DNA of 64,000 nucleotides. It comes from Pectobacterium polonicum (GTDB lineage: Bacteria > Pseudomonadota > Gammaproteobacteria > Enterobacterales > Enterobacteriaceae). Made by a program: the position numbers and the translations under genes. Position 1 is the stretch's first letter; every line of letters begins with the position of its first letter. The notes below the pieces were generated by a model. The model searched no databases. It was not told where the DNA came from and saw nothing but the letters and a program-made list of their open reading frames with translations. This document shows, one piece after another, positions 1 through 9,270 of this stretch. The DNA lies in NCBI RefSeq assembly GCF_005497185.1, contig NZ_RJTN01000004.1, forward strand, positions 62,001 through 126,000. Reading direction: 5' to 3'.

Positions 1-513
1 GGGAGCATCTTCAACAACGACACATTCTTCGGGTTTCAACCCTAGCTGCTGTGCACCAAGTAAATAGGCATCAGGGTTAGGTTTACCTTTGGCAACCTGC
101 TCCGCCGTAATAAAAGCGCGAGGAGCAGGTAGTTCTCCACGATGATGACGCGCGCTGGCAATCGGTACGGTGCCGGATGTCACAATTGCCCAGGGAATAT
201 CCAAAGCATCCAACCGTTCCAGCAGCGCCTTCGCCCCTGGCATTGCAACAATACCTTGCGTGTCAGAAGCTTCCGTTTTCTCCAGCGCATCGAACTCCTG
301 TTGAATCGTTTCTTCGCTCTGCCCCTGAAGAAAGTGGCGCAGGGACGTGATTGCCTGCTTGCCGTGAATAAAATCCAGCACTTCCTGTGGTTCAATATCG
401 TGATCTTTTGCCCAGTTAATCCACGCACGTTCTACAGCAGGCAGTGAATCAACCAGCGTACCATCGAGGTCGAACAGAAAACCTTTACACTCCACAGAAA
501 GCCCCTTTTTCAT
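1..513 (-). CDS. hxpA: HAD-family sugar/hexitol phosphatase (YfbT/HxpA), 3' part cut by window edge
   Basis: Reads leftwards from an ATG at 513 and leaves the window at base 1, so the C-terminal end is missing. The N-terminus carries the HAD nucleophile motif DLDGT (FLFDLDGTLVDS), then a cap region, the motif II threonine in VTSGT, and the motif III lysine in AKGKPNPDAYL. The visible end, ECVVVEDAP, is the start of the last HAD motif. This is the profile of the YfbT/HxpA sugar-phosphate phosphatases, cytosolic Mg-dependent enzymes that dephosphorylate hexitol and sugar phosphates. It is followed by yfbU-yfbV-ackA in the order known from E. coli. The gap to the upstream yfbU stop is only 3 bases, so the two are probably co-transcribed. 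The family is sure; the exact substrate is inferred from the orthologue. Confidence 0.88.
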   Translation of the reverse strand, partial: MKKGLSVECKGFLFDLDGTLVDSLPAVERAWINWAKDHDIEPQEVLDFIHGKQAITSLRHFLQGQSEETIQQEFDALEKTEASDTQGIVAMPGAKALLERLDALDIPWAIVTSGTVPIASARHHRGELPAPRAFITAEQVAKGKPNPDAYLLGAQQLGLKPEECVVVEDAP

Positions 514-516
514 TAA

Positions 517-1011
517 TCAGGCGTTGATGATCTGTGCGATCTCAACCGCACTCAAGTGATACTGACGCGGGCAGGATTGCCAAACAGCCAGCATTCTGTT
601 GTATTTTTCCCACATTTTTGTCTGCGCGTTAAAACCATGCGTACCCGCATCAAAGTGAGGGTAACGACCTTCAACATGTACCATAAAGCGTACAAAGCCC
701 AGATAACGCGCTTCCGTTGCCGCATCAAAGCCCAGGAAGGTCAGACGTCGTTCATCCAAATCCTGCTTATCTTTCAGATTGGTCCATGACACCTGCAAAG
801 CATGATGCATTTCCATGACGTTAATAATGGTACGGCAAACTTCTTCCGTCAGCTCACCAAACTCACGGTCTAATTCCCGCATCTGCAAACCATAACCACG
901 CTCGATGATCGTTTGTAGCCGACGATAGCGCTCAGCGTTATCTGGATCGAGCATTGTCATCATTTTGTATTGGTTTGAAAGGATCAATCTCTGGGCATTC
1001 GTCATTTCCAT
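517..1011 (-). CDS. yfbU: UPF0304 protein YfbU
   Basis: A 164-residue acidic, helix-rich protein without signal peptide or membrane segment. It matches the YfbU family over its whole length: N-terminal [18 protein letters not shown], central [13 protein letters not shown], and the C-terminal [18 protein letters not shown] clear ribosome site (GGAG, about 8 bases before the ATG) supports the start at 1011. The molecular function is not established; a regulatory cell-death role has been discussed for E. coli YfbU. It lies just upstream of the hxpA homologue in the same direction with almost no gap, so they form a two-gene unit. The upstream 165 bases hold a small dyad (AGCGGT-agcc-ACCGCT) of unknown meaning. 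Confidence 0.9.
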   Translation of the reverse strand: MEMTNAQRLILSNQYKMMTMLDPDNAERYRRLQTIIERGYGLQMRELDREFGELTEEVCRTIINVMEMHHALQVSWTNLKDKQDLDERRLTFLGFDAATEARYLGFVRFMVHVEGRYPHFDAGTHGFNAQTKMWEKYNRMLAVWQSCPRQYHLSAVEIAQIINA

Positions 1012-1176
1012 GTTGCTCTCCTGAACCCTCTTTGGTGTAAGCCAATGTCGCTAAATAGGTATTACCCGCAGAATCGCATACTGAATCGTGTCACGATAGC
1101 GGTAGCCACCGCTTCTTTGATTTGAAACAGGGGAAAGAACAAAATAGCCATCAACCCGCACACAGCCTGACGCCGA

Positions 1177-1641
1177 TCACAAATCATCAAGGAAGGTTTT
1201 ATCAAGCTGCTTAAATGCACGCCTCAGCACATCCGCCAACGCTTGGTATGTTGGCGCTTCCTCCTCTAGCGGAGCGAGTGCCTGTCCTGATTCTGCAAGT
1301 TTATGGCGAATCTCATGGAACCACTGTGCCAGCGTTGGTGGTAAAGGCGTAACAGAACGGCGGCCAAGCCACCACAGGCCCTGCAACGGCAGGCTACAGG
1401 CAAAAAGCGCGGTGGCGATGGCCGGGCCGAGCTGGCCACCAAGCGCAATCTGCCACGTTAAGGTAAACACCGCCAGTGGCGGCATGATGCGAATACCGAA
1501 CCGCGTCGCTCGCGCCACGCGGTTCTCCGGAAATAGGGGAGCCAACTGCTTTTCTGCTGGCCATGTCTTCATGTAATGCTGCCCACGTTGGAGTAACTGT
1601 AGCCAACTAATTCTACTGTCTGGTTTCGTCGCCATAGCCAC
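1177..1641 (-). CDS. yfbV: UPF0208 inner-membrane protein YfbV
   Basis: A 154-residue protein of the YfbV family. Two adjacent hydrophobic segments (about residues 50-90, around [20 protein letters not shown] and [16 protein letters not shown]) predict a membrane hairpin. The C-terminus ends in the family signature [12 protein letters not shown]. In E. coli YfbV affects chromosome macrodomain organisation (insulation of the Ter region); that role is taken from the family, not seen here. It is transcribed divergently from ackA across a 444-base intergenic region, the same arrangement as in E. coli. Start chosen at the first ATG (1641); an ATG two codons later (MATKPDS) is equally possible. Confidence 0.9.
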   Translation of the reverse strand: MAMATKPDSRISWLQLLQRGQHYMKTWPAEKQLAPLFPENRVARATRFGIRIMPPLAVFTLTWQIALGGQLGPAIATALFACSLPLQGLWWLGRRSVTPLPPTLAQWFHEIRHKLAESGQALAPLEEEAPTYQALADVLRRAFKQLDKTFLDDL

Positions 1642-2085
1642 ACCTCAACTTTACAGATAAAAAATAAAACTTTTGCACAAATCAACAACTCAAGTTGATA
1701 AGGTTAAAATATATTTTGTGTTTACCCTACGCTATCGGTATCCTAGATCGGCCTTTTGGCCGCTGTATACCTAAAGTAGTATGACTACACGCAGGGAGTA
1801 TAATTCCCTTTGCGACATAAGCGCAGCCAACGGCCATAACGCGGTTATCATCGCTTTAAAAGCTGCGGTTTACATCAGGTCGATGTCACATTGTTATAGA
1901 GATTAGTTGTAGCGATTATGGTGTACCGATTATCCGGTATACATCATAGTATCGACCCTTATTCATCATCGTGTCTGGTGTATCACACCAAGGCATGATG
2001 TTAATCATAAATGCCAGCGGCGGCATGCGATACGCTATGCCCTGTATGACATTTTTTTAACCATGTATAACAAGTAGGTACTTCC
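1642..2085. promoter_or_regulatory. yfbV-ackA divergent intergenic region with candidate promoter and dyads
   Basis: No gene is seen here. On the + strand a good -10 box TATAAT lies at 1799-1804, without a convincing -35; a dyad GTAGT-atg-ACTAC (1776-1788) sits where a -35 would be. Closer to ackA is a perfect 15-base dyad TGGTGT-atc-ACACCA (1976-1990), 96 bases before the ackA start. The segment GGCC-tttt-GGCC (about 1750-1761) is a further small palindrome. The region must carry the promoters of ackA and yfbV, but which elements are used cannot be told from sequence alone. Confidence 0.45.
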
Positions 2086-3288
2086 ATGTCGAGTAAGTTA
2101 GTACTGGTTCTTAACTGCGGTAGTTCATCCCTGAAATTCGCCATCATCGATGCGATTAACGGAGAAGAGTACCTGTCTGGTTTAGCCGAATGTTTCAACC
2201 TGCCTGAAGCCCGCATCAAATGGAAAATGGACGGCGGTAAACACGACGCCGAACTGGGTGCCGGTGCAGCTCACAGCGAAGCGCTGAACTTCATCGTCAA
2301 TACCATTCTGTCTCAGAAGCCAGAGCTGTCTGCTCAGTTGGTTGCTATCGGTCACCGCATCGTTCACGGCGGTGAGAAGTTCACCCAATCCGCGATCATT
2401 ACTGATGATGTTCTTCAGGGTATCAAAGATTCCGTACCTTTTGCACCTCTGCACAACCCAGCGCATCTGATCGGTATCGATGAAGCACTGAAATCTTTCC
2501 CGCACCTGGCTGATAAAAACGTTGCTGTTTTTGACACGGCGTTCCACCAGACCATGCCGGAAGAATCCTACCTTTATGCACTGCCGTACAAACTGTATAA
2601 AGAAAACCATATCCGTCGCTACGGCTTCCACGGCACCAGCCACTACTTTGTTTCTCGTGAAGCCGCTAAAGTGCTGAACAAACCAGTAGAAGAGCTGAAC
2701 GTCATCACTTGCCATCTGGGCAACGGTGGTTCCGTTACTGCAATCCGTAACGGCGAATGCGTCGACACCTCGATGGGTCTGACTCCGCTGGAAGGTCTGG
2801 TGATGGGTACACGCTGTGGCGATATCGACCCAGCTGTAATTTTCCATCTGCACGACGCACTGGGCATGGACATCGAGCGCATCAACACGCTGATGACCAA
2901 AGAATCTGGTCTGTTGGGTCTGACTGAAGTGACCAGCGACTGCCGCTACGTTGAAGATAACTACGAGACGAAAGCAGACGCAAAACGTGCAATGGACGTT
3001 TACTGCCACCGCTTGGCTAAATACATCGGTTCTTACGCTGCACTGATGGAAGGCCGTCTGGATGCCGTCATCTTCACCGGTGGTATCGGTGAAAACGCGG
3101 CAATGGTTCGTGAACTGTCGCTGAAAAAACTGGGTCTGCTGGGCTTTGACGTCGATCACGAACGTAACCTGGCGGCACGCTTTGGTAAAGGTGGCAACAT
3201 CGCTAAAGATGGCACCCGTCCGGCGCTGGTTATCCCGACCAATGAAGAATTGGTCATCGCCGAAGACGCTTACCGTCTGACCGCGTAA
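2086..3288 (+). CDS. ackA: Acetate kinase AckA
   Basis: A 400-residue cytosolic acetate/propionate kinase of full family length. It converts acetyl phosphate plus ADP to acetate plus ATP. The ASKHA-fold signatures are present: [14 protein letters not shown] at the N-terminus (phosphate-binding, catalytic Asn), GHRIVHGGE near residue 90, [10 protein letters not shown] near 178, and the ATP-binding [14 protein letters not shown] near 330. It is the first gene of ackA-pta, separated from pta by 79 bases that contain a strong hairpin. A purine-rich AGGT stretch precedes the ATG. Acetyl phosphate made and used by this pair can also phosphorylate response regulators, a known role of the pathway. 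Confidence 0.98.
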   Translation: MSSKLVLVLNCGSSSLKFAIIDAINGEEYLSGLAECFNLPEARIKWKMDGGKHDAELGAGAAHSEALNFIVNTILSQKPELSAQLVAIGHRIVHGGEKFTQSAIITDDVLQGIKDSVPFAPLHNPAHLIGIDEALKSFPHLADKNVAVFDTAFHQTMPEESYLYALPYKLYKENHIRRYGFHGTSHYFVSREAAKVLNKPVEELNVITCHLGNGGSVTAIRNGECVDTSMGLTPLEGLVMGTRCGDIDPAVIFHLHDALGMDIERINTLMTKESGLLGLTEVTSDCRYVEDNYETKADAKRAMDVYCHRLAKYIGSYAALMEGRLDAVIFTGGIGENAAMVRELSLKKLGLLGFDVDHERNLAARFGKGGNIAKDGTRPALVIPTNEELVIAEDAYRLTA

Positions 3289-3302
3289 AACACGTAACTC
3301 CC

Positions 3303-3336
3303 AACACCGTCAGCCAAGGCTGACGGTGTTGTTTTT
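3303..3336 (+). terminator. Intrinsic terminator or attenuator between ackA and pta
   Basis: A hairpin with 13-base arms (AACACCGTCAGCC ... GGCTGACGGTGTT, 3303-3330) is followed by GTTTTT. It starts 15 bases after the ackA stop and ends 32 bases before pta. It looks like a full rho-independent terminator inside the operon, so pta is expected to depend on read-through or on its own promoter. Confidence 0.85.
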
Positions 3337-3367
3337 GACTAACGAGCAACCGTAAAGAGGTTCGGCC

Positions 3368-5506
3368 GTGTCCCGTATAATCATGTTGATCCCAACTGGC
3401 ACCAGCGTCGGTCTGACAAGCGTCAGCCTGGGTGTCATTCGCTCCATGGAACAGAAAGGCGTCCGCCTGAGCGTGTTCAAACCTATCGCCCAGCCGCGCA
3501 GTGGCGACAATACACCAGATCAGACGACCACTATTATCCGTGCTAATTCTGCTATCAATGCCGCAGAACCACTGGCGATGAGCCGCGTTGAAGCCCTGCT
3601 GAGCTCCAACCAGCAAGACGTGCTGATGGAAGAAATCATCGCGCGCTACCACGAAACGACCAAAGATGCTGAGGTCGTTCTGGTTGAAGGTCTGGTGCCT
3701 ACCCGTAAGCACCAGTTTGCTAACGCGCTGAACTATGAAATCGCCAAAACGCTGAACGCAGAAATCGTCTTTGTACTGGCGCTGGGCAACGATTCTCCGG
3801 CACAGTTGAAAGACCGTATCGAACTGGCACGTTCCAGCTTCGGCGGCAGCAAAAACAAAAACATCACTGGCGTGATCATCAACAAACTGAATGCGCCAGT
3901 AGATGACCAGGGTCGTACACGCCCTGACCTGTCTGAAATCTTTGATGACTCCACGAAAGCCAGCGTTGCCAACATCGATCCTAAGCAGCTGTTCGCTAAC
4001 AGCCCGCTGCCGGTTCTGGGCTGCATCCCGTGGAGTTTTGACCTGATTGCCACGCGTGCTATTGATATGGCGAAGCACCTGAATGCTCGCATCGTCAACG
4101 AAGGTGACATTCAGACGCGTCGCGTTAAATCTGTGACTTTCTGCGCACGCAGCATTCCTCATATGCTGGAGCATTTCCGTCCGGGCTCACTGCTGGTGAC
4201 CTCCGCTGACCGCCCTGATGTTCTGGTCGCTGCGTGTCTGGCTGCCATGAACGGCGTGGAAATCGGTGCCCTGCTGCTGACTGGCGGCTACGAAATGGAC
4301 CCAAGCATTGCCAAGCTGTGCGAACGTGCCTTCCAGACTGGCCTGCCGGTATTCATGGTCGATACCAACACCTGGCAGACCTCACTCAGCCTGCAAAGCT
4401 TTAACCTTGAAGTTCCGGCTGATGACCGCCAACGTGTTGAGAAAGTGCAGGAATATGTTGCACGCCACATCGACACCCAGTGGATCGATTCACTGAGCGC
4501 TGAATCTGAGCGTTCACGCCGTCTGTCTCCACCAGCATTCCGCTATCAGCTTACTGAGCTGGCGCGCAAAGCTGGCAAACGTATCGTTCTGCCAGAAGGC
4601 GATGAGCCACGTACCGTTAAAGCCGCTGCAATTTGTGCCGAGCGTGGCATTGCACACTGTGTGCTGATCGGTAACCCGGAAGAGATTCAACGCGTTGCCG
4701 CCGCTCAGGGCGTAGAACTGGGCAAAGGCATTGAAATCGTCGATCCGATTGTCGTGCGTGAGCGCTATGTTGCACGTCTGGTTGAGCTGCGTAAGAGCAA
4801 GGGCATGACCGAAGTGGTTGCGCGCGAACAGCTCGAAGATAACGTAGTTCTGGGTACGTTGATGCTGGAACAGGGCGAAGTTGATGGTCTGGTTTCTGGT
4901 GCCGTTCATACCACCGCTAACACCATCCGTCCGCCGTTACAGTTGATCAAAACTGCACCGGGCAGCTCACTGGTGTCTTCTGTGTTCTTCATGCTGCTGC
5001 CTGAGCAGGTTCTGGTTTACGGCGACTGCGCCATCAACCCAGACCCAACCGCAGAGCAATTGGCTGAAATCGCTATCCAGTCTGCTGATTCGGCTACCGC
5101 ATTCGGTATCGACCCACGCGTTGCAATGATCTCTTACTCTACCGGTAACTCCGGCGCGGGTAGCGATGTTGAGAAAGTGCGTGAAGCGACTCGTCTGGCG
5201 CAGGAAAAACGCCCAGACCTGGTCATCGATGGTCCGTTGCAGTACGACGCCGCTATCATGGCTGACGTTGCACAGTCCAAAGCGCCGAACTCGCCAGTGG
5301 CGGGTAAAGCTACCGTGTTCATCTTCCCTGACCTGAACACCGGTAACACCACGTACAAAGCGGTACAGCGTTCTGCCGACCTGATCTCCATCGGGCCAAT
5401 GCTGCAAGGCATGCGCAAACCGGTTAACGACCTGTCTCGTGGCGCACTGGTAGACGACATCGTTTACACCGTTGCCCTGACCGCCATTCAGGCTACACAG
5501 CTCTAA
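3368..5506 (+). CDS. pta: Phosphate acetyltransferase Pta (long type)
   Basis: A 712-residue enzyme that makes acetyl phosphate and CoA from acetyl-CoA and phosphate. It has the long three-part enterobacterial architecture: an N-terminal P-loop, dethiobiotin-synthetase-like domain ([17 protein letters not shown]), a middle DRTGG domain, and the C-terminal catalytic PTA_PTB domain from about residue 390 ([42 protein letters not shown]). Start is the GTG at 3368, preceded by AAAGAGG at a normal distance. The N-terminal part is known to mediate allosteric control by NADH and pyruvate in the E. coli enzyme. It forms a functional pair with ackA; a terminator hairpin lies on each side. Confidence 0.98.
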   Translation: MSRIIMLIPTGTSVGLTSVSLGVIRSMEQKGVRLSVFKPIAQPRSGDNTPDQTTTIIRANSAINAAEPLAMSRVEALLSSNQQDVLMEEIIARYHETTKDAEVVLVEGLVPTRKHQFANALNYEIAKTLNAEIVFVLALGNDSPAQLKDRIELARSSFGGSKNKNITGVIINKLNAPVDDQGRTRPDLSEIFDDSTKASVANIDPKQLFANSPLPVLGCIPWSFDLIATRAIDMAKHLNARIVNEGDIQTRRVKSVTFCARSIPHMLEHFRPGSLLVTSADRPDVLVAACLAAMNGVEIGALLLTGGYEMDPSIAKLCERAFQTGLPVFMVDTNTWQTSLSLQSFNLEVPADDRQRVEKVQEYVARHIDTQWIDSLSAESERSRRLSPPAFRYQLTELARKAGKRIVLPEGDEPRTVKAAAICAERGIAHCVLIGNPEEIQRVAAAQGVELGKGIEIVDPIVVRERYVARLVELRKSKGMTEVVAREQLEDNVVLGTLMLEQGEVDGLVSGAVHTTANTIRPPLQLIKTAPGSSLVSSVFFMLLPEQVLVYGDCAINPDPTAEQLAEIAIQSADSATAFGIDPRVAMISYSTGNSGAGSDVEKVREATRLAQEKRPDLVIDGPLQYDAAIMADVAQSKAPNSPVAGKATVFIFPDLNTGNTTYKAVQRSADLISIGPMLQGMRKPVNDLSRGALVDDIVYTVALTAIQATQL

Positions 5507-5523
5507 TCTATTCAGATGACGTT

Positions 5524-5550
5524 AATGCCAGCCTTCGGGCTGGCATTTTT
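5524..5550 (+). terminator. Rho-independent terminator of pta
   Basis: AATGCCAGCC-TTCG-GGCTGGCATT (10-base arms, UUCG tetraloop) followed by TTT and an A+T-rich tail, 18 bases after the pta stop. A textbook terminator that closes the ackA-pta unit. Confidence 0.95.
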
Positions 5551-5633
5551 ATTACTATTTACAAAATGACGCTATGCAGACATATATATTGTCGCTATGA
5601 AAAGGGGTAATACAGATAACTCAGAGGCCATAG

Positions 5634-6494
5634 GTGATGTCCATACGCATGTTGGCTCTGCGCTTTCGGCAGCGATTAGAAAAAGGAATGATGTCCACGA
5701 AAGCAGAAGGATTAACCCACTTTTTTATTGAATTCCTTTATTTTTCCGTCAAAGAAATTCGAGCCTGTACTTTTGTTGGTTTATTTTCCCTCGCTATATT
5801 CAGCATTCCCCAATCAGGATGGCTTTCTATCCCCCGTTACGATCTCCTTTTTATTGCCGCCATCTTGATTCAGGGTTTAATGGTTGCCAGTAAATTGGAA
5901 ACCTGGAGCGAATTGAAGGCCATTACTCTGTTCCATCTTATTGGTTTCGCTCTCGAAATATTTAAAACCTCATCGAGTATTCACTCATGGTCTTATCCTG
6001 ATTTTGCCTATAGCAAACTATTCGGCGTCCCGCTATTCGCAGGATTTATGTATGCCTCTATAGGCAGTTATATTATTCAGTCTTGGAGGCTGTTCGATAT
6101 TAAAATTCGCCACCATCCACCTTACTGGCAGGCAACACTAGTTTCAGTGTTCATTTATATCAATTTTTTTACCCACCACTATATCCCTGATTATCGTTGG
6201 TATATTACCGCTTTAGTATTAGGGCTCTATTCACGCACAACCATCATTTTCACACCTTATAATAAGGAGCGAAACGCACCTCTGTCATTGCTGTTTGTTT
6301 CAATGGGTTTTTTTATTTGGCTGGCTGAAAATATTAGTACATTTCTCAAAGTATGGCGCTATCCAGAACAGTCCAGAGCCTGGTCAATGGTTTCGATAGG
6401 AAAATGGAGCTCATGGACTCTGATGACCATCATGACGTTCACGATTATCATTTACCTAAAAGACTTCAAAAAAAGTATTCACATTTCCGAGTGA
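5634..6494 (+). CDS. DUF817 family integral membrane protein
   Basis: A 286-residue (or slightly shorter) hydrophobic protein with about seven or eight membrane segments. It matches the DUF817 family pattern from memory: EFLYFSVKEIRAC near the start, then RYDLLFIAAILIQ, ALEIFKTSSS...WSYPD, GVPLFAGFMYASIGSYI, NFFTHHYIPDYRW, and FIWLAENISTFLKVWRYPEQ. Function is unknown. The start is uncertain: GTG at 5634, ATG at 5637 (AGAGG about 9 bases upstream), or a double ATG at 5688/5691 directly before the conserved part. It occupies the place between pta and yfcD where E. coli has the transporter gene yfcC, so it looks like a replacement at this locus. Confidence 0.8.
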   Translation: MMSIRMLALRFRQRLEKGMMSTKAEGLTHFFIEFLYFSVKEIRACTFVGLFSLAIFSIPQSGWLSIPRYDLLFIAAILIQGLMVASKLETWSELKAITLFHLIGFALEIFKTSSSIHSWSYPDFAYSKLFGVPLFAGFMYASIGSYIIQSWRLFDIKIRHHPPYWQATLVSVFIYINFFTHHYIPDYRWYITALVLGLYSRTTIIFTPYNKERNAPLSLLFVSMGFFIWLAENISTFLKVWRYPEQSRAWSMVSIGKWSSWTLMTIMTFTIIIYLKDFKKSIHISE

Positions 6495-6507
6495 TAGTTT
6501 AGCGCTC

Positions 6508-6542
6508 AAAAAAAAAGACGCCGCGGAGAAAAAGCCGCGGCG
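6508..6542 (-). terminator. Terminator of yfcD
   Basis: Hairpin CGCCGCGG-agaaaaag-CCGCGGCG with a run of nine A on the left, which is a T tract when read on the minus strand. It lies 14 bases after the yfcD stop and between two convergent genes. Confidence 0.85.
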
Positions 6543-6555
6543 AGACGGGCACAGA

Positions 6556-7206
6556 TTATTTCTGCGAATCCGTTTCCGATGGAACAACGTTGCTGTCGTT
6601 CTCATCATGAACATTGTCATGATTAATGACAGATGTCTCAGCAGACTCTACCACCTCATTCAGCTTACGTGAAATCGGCTTGCCGTATTCCCGATCGCTA
6701 TAGCGCGTCAGCCACAGCGACAGGGCTTTTAGCGAGTCCGGCGTAAATTCATCGCAGCGCGCGGTGATCTCTTGCGGCGTCAACCAACTGACTTCATCCA
6801 CTTCTTCTTCCTGCAACGCGAACGGCCCATGGGTGACACAGCTGAACAGCCCGCCCCACACCCGGCAATTTTCGCCTTCGTAATAGAACAAGCCGTGTTC
6901 TGCGAATGGCACGCCAGCAATGCCAAGCTCCTCTTCAGCTTCACGACGTGCGGATTCCAGCATTTGCTCACCGCTTTGCACCACGCCGCCCGCTGTCGCG
7001 TCCAGCCAGCCGGGATAGAAATCTTTGATTTTCGTCCGGCGCTGCACCAGAATTTTACCCATGCCATCATGCACAACAATGTAAGTGGCGCGATGGCGAA
7101 GACTCTGAGCACGCATCTGCTGACGACTTGACTGAGCAATTACCTCGTTGTTTTCATTGACGATATCAACCCACTCTGTGCCTGCTGCCTGACTTTGTTC
7201 CGCCAT
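6556..7206 (-). CDS. yfcD: Nudix hydrolase YfcD
   Basis: A 216-residue cytosolic Nudix hydrolase. The Nudix box is intact in the middle ([18 protein letters not shown] followed by EEELG), with the metal-binding REAEEELG helix. The N-terminal part ([33 protein letters not shown]) is typical of the IDI-like YfcD group. Compared with E. coli YfcD (about 180 residues) it has an extra acidic, Asn/Ser/Thr-rich C-terminal tail of some 35 residues ([18 protein letters not shown]...), probably disordered. The substrate is not known. It is followed by its own terminator and preceded by yfcE in the same direction, 123 bases away. Confidence 0.9.
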   Translation of the reverse strand: MAEQSQAAGTEWVDIVNENNEVIAQSSRQQMRAQSLRHRATYIVVHDGMGKILVQRRTKIKDFYPGWLDATAGGVVQSGEQMLESARREAEEELGIAGVPFAEHGLFYYEGENCRVWGGLFSCVTHGPFALQEEEVDEVSWLTPQEITARCDEFTPDSLKALSLWLTRYSDREYGKPISRKLNEVVESAETSVINHDNVHDENDSNVVPSETDSQK

Positions 7207-7329
7207 CCTCTGAAACCCTTTAGTATTGGCACGTTGCTACGCGCGTCTGTTTTAAATGATCGAACTTTGCTGTGAATCTTCCCTGCTACCTTGCCATTAT
7301 TCAAGGTCAAAAACAGGATATACGCTAAA

Positions 7330-7881
7330 TTAGTGCCTAATCGCAACCCGCGCAATAGGCTCACCACCGTGTAACGGCAGAACCCGCAGCTCGCCTTGAT
7401 CAAGTAAACCATAGCTCGCGGGGAATCCCCCTTTCGGCAAGCTCACTGAGCCGGGATTGAAAAAATAATATTCCCCACGTTGCTCAGCAATCGGGATATG
7501 GGTATGACCATATACCAGCACATCTCCCGTGTGCAGCGGCGGTAAATTCTCGGGATGATAAAGATGACCGTGCGTCAGGAAAAGGCGATGCTGCGGCAAT
7601 AGCACATGTTGCCACGGTGCCGTTATCGGAAAGGTCAACAGCATCTGGTCAACTTCGCTGTCGCAATTCCCGCGCACGGCAATGATGCGTGATGCATAAG
7701 CGTTCAACCGGGCAGCCACTTCCGCAGGCTGATACACCTCCGGCAACGGATTACGTGGACCATGATTAAGAAAATCGCCCAATAAAATAAGCCAGTCGGC
7801 CTGACTCTGCTCAAAGATCGCCAGCACACGCTCTACTGCACTGAGGGAACCGTGTATGTCGGACGCAAACATCAACTTCAT
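7330..7881 (-). CDS. yfcE: Metallophosphodiesterase YfcE
   Basis: A 183-residue calcineurin-like phosphoesterase. The metal-ligand motifs are all visible: FASDIHGS (D-x-H), LGDFLNHG (GD), VRGNCDSE (GNC D), LTHGHLY (H), and VYGHTHIP (GH-x-H). E. coli YfcE is a Mn-dependent phosphodiesterase acting on artificial diesters; the natural substrate is not known. The ATG at 7881 (MKLMFASDIHGS) fits the family; an ATG four codons upstream exists but adds residues not found in the family. Divergent from yfcG over 251 bases. Confidence 0.92.
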   Translation of the reverse strand: MKLMFASDIHGSLSAVERVLAIFEQSQADWLILLGDFLNHGPRNPLPEVYQPAEVAARLNAYASRIIAVRGNCDSEVDQMLLTFPITAPWQHVLLPQHRLFLTHGHLYHPENLPPLHTGDVLVYGHTHIPIAEQRGEYYFFNPGSVSLPKGGFPASYGLLDQGELRVLPLHGGEPIARVAIRH

Positions 7882-8132
7882 CGTTATCTCCACAACGTTT
7901 ATATCAACAATGCTACACCCATAACACCCGCATCCTTCATCGGACGTAGTCTACCAAAGTTGGCAGCACGCTTCCGGTAAAGATCGTATAACGAGATGCG
8001 CCATCGTTTATTTTTCACTCGTAGAAGTGGTAGGGTAAGGGCCCGTTCCTCAATACGCTATTCTGACAGCGCATCGTTCTCTGAAGCGATCAACTGCCAT
8101 ACAGTCCATGATGTAAAACGGAGACTTGATTC

Positions 8133-8759
8133 ATGATTGACCTGTATTACGCACCAACCCCTAACGGGCATAAGATTACCCTGTTTCTGGAAGAAGCTAA
8201 TCTCCCCTACCAGCTCCACCGCGTGAATATCAGCAAAGGCGAACAGTTCAAACCGGAGTTTTTGGCTATCTCACCTAACAACAAAATTCCCGCGATTGTC
8301 GATACGCAGCCTGCGGAAGGCGACACGCCAATTAGCCTGTTTGAATCTGGCGCGATTCTGCTCTATCTGGCGGAAAAGCACGGCGTGCTATTGAGCACGT
8401 CATTACGTGAGCGTACGGCCACACTACAGTGGCTGTTCTGGCAGGTCGCCGGTTTCGGGCCAATGCTGGGGCAGAATCATCATTTTAACCACTATGCCCC
8501 TCAGCCAGTGCCTTACGCTATTGAACGCTATCAGCAGGAGACACAACGCCTGTATCGCGTGTTGGATAAGCACCTGCAAGACAGTCCGTGGTTAGGTGGA
8601 GAGCATTACAGCATTGCCGATATCGCAACCTACCCGTGGGTGGTTTCTTATGCCCGTCAGCGTGTCGACCTTGATGATTACCCGGCAGTGAAGGCGTGGT
8701 ATACGCGTATCAGCGAACGTCCGGCGACGCAACGGGCCTATCAGCTCGCCGAGCAATAA
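8133..8759 (+). CDS. yfcG: GST-like disulfide-bond oxidoreductase YfcG
   Basis: A 208-residue glutathione transferase homologue. The N-terminal thioredoxin-like domain (MIDLYYAPTPNGHKITLFLE, with NKIPAIVD and the glutathione-binding ESGAILLYLAEK) is followed by the all-helical C-terminal domain (GFGPMLGQNHHF ... YSIADIATYPWV). This matches the YfcG (Nu-class GST) subfamily, which has little GST activity but strong glutathione-dependent disulfide reductase activity. Cytosolic. Family length is about 215, so it is complete. It precedes folX and yfcH as in E. coli. Confidence 0.93.
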   Translation: MIDLYYAPTPNGHKITLFLEEANLPYQLHRVNISKGEQFKPEFLAISPNNKIPAIVDTQPAEGDTPISLFESGAILLYLAEKHGVLLSTSLRERTATLQWLFWQVAGFGPMLGQNHHFNHYAPQPVPYAIERYQQETQRLYRVLDKHLQDSPWLGGEHYSIADIATYPWVVSYARQRVDLDDYPAVKAWYTRISERPATQRAYQLAEQ

Positions 8760-8883
8760 AATTCTGGCATCATCTCATTCGGCCTTTGGGTATCTTCTGC
8801 TATGGTAATCAACATATTGTCGTTAACGATACCTCTGACGCTGCGGTTTAGTCGCAGTAACAGAAGCAACCGAGGGCCGAGCA

Positions 8884-9255
8884 ATGCCACATCACCATTC
8901 TGACGCCATTATTCGTATAAAAAATCTGCGGCTACGCACCTTCATCGGTATCAAAGATGAGGAAATCACGAATAAGCAGGATGTGATCATCAACGTTGTG
9001 ATTCACTACCCAGCAGAACAGGCACGCAACAGCGAGAATATCGCCGACGCACTGAACTACCGCACCATCACCAAAAACATTATTCGCCACGTAGAAGATA
9101 ACCGCTTCGCTTTGCTGGAAAAATTAACGCAGGATGTGCTCAACATCGCCAGCGAGCACGACTGGATCACCTATGCTGAAGTAGAAGTCGATAAACCGTT
9201 TGCCCTGCGATACGCCGATTCGGTTTCCATGACCCTGCGTTATCACAAGGCATAA
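8884..9255 (+). CDS. folX: Dihydroneopterin triphosphate 2'-epimerase FolX
   Basis: A 123-residue protein of the FolB/FolX tunnelling fold. Typical blocks are [19 protein letters not shown] near the N-terminus, [24 protein letters not shown] in the middle, and [17 protein letters not shown] at the end. FolX interconverts 7,8-dihydroneopterin triphosphate and dihydromonapterin triphosphate in tetrahydromonapterin synthesis. FolX rather than FolB is favoured by the ALRYADSV ending and by the location between yfcG and yfcH. It ends 15 bases before yfcH, so they are probably co-transcribed. Confidence 0.94.
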   Translation: MPHHHSDAIIRIKNLRLRTFIGIKDEEITNKQDVIINVVIHYPAEQARNSENIADALNYRTITKNIIRHVEDNRFALLEKLTQDVLNIASEHDWITYAEVEVDKPFALRYADSVSMTLRYHKA

Positions 9256-9270
9256 ATATGGGAGCGCGCG

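Noticed and set aside
2182-3159. Long minus-strand frame opposite ackA (325 codons)
   Set aside because: It is a mirror of strong codon bias in ackA. Its protein has odd composition (Phe/Val/Gln/His-rich) and no domain.
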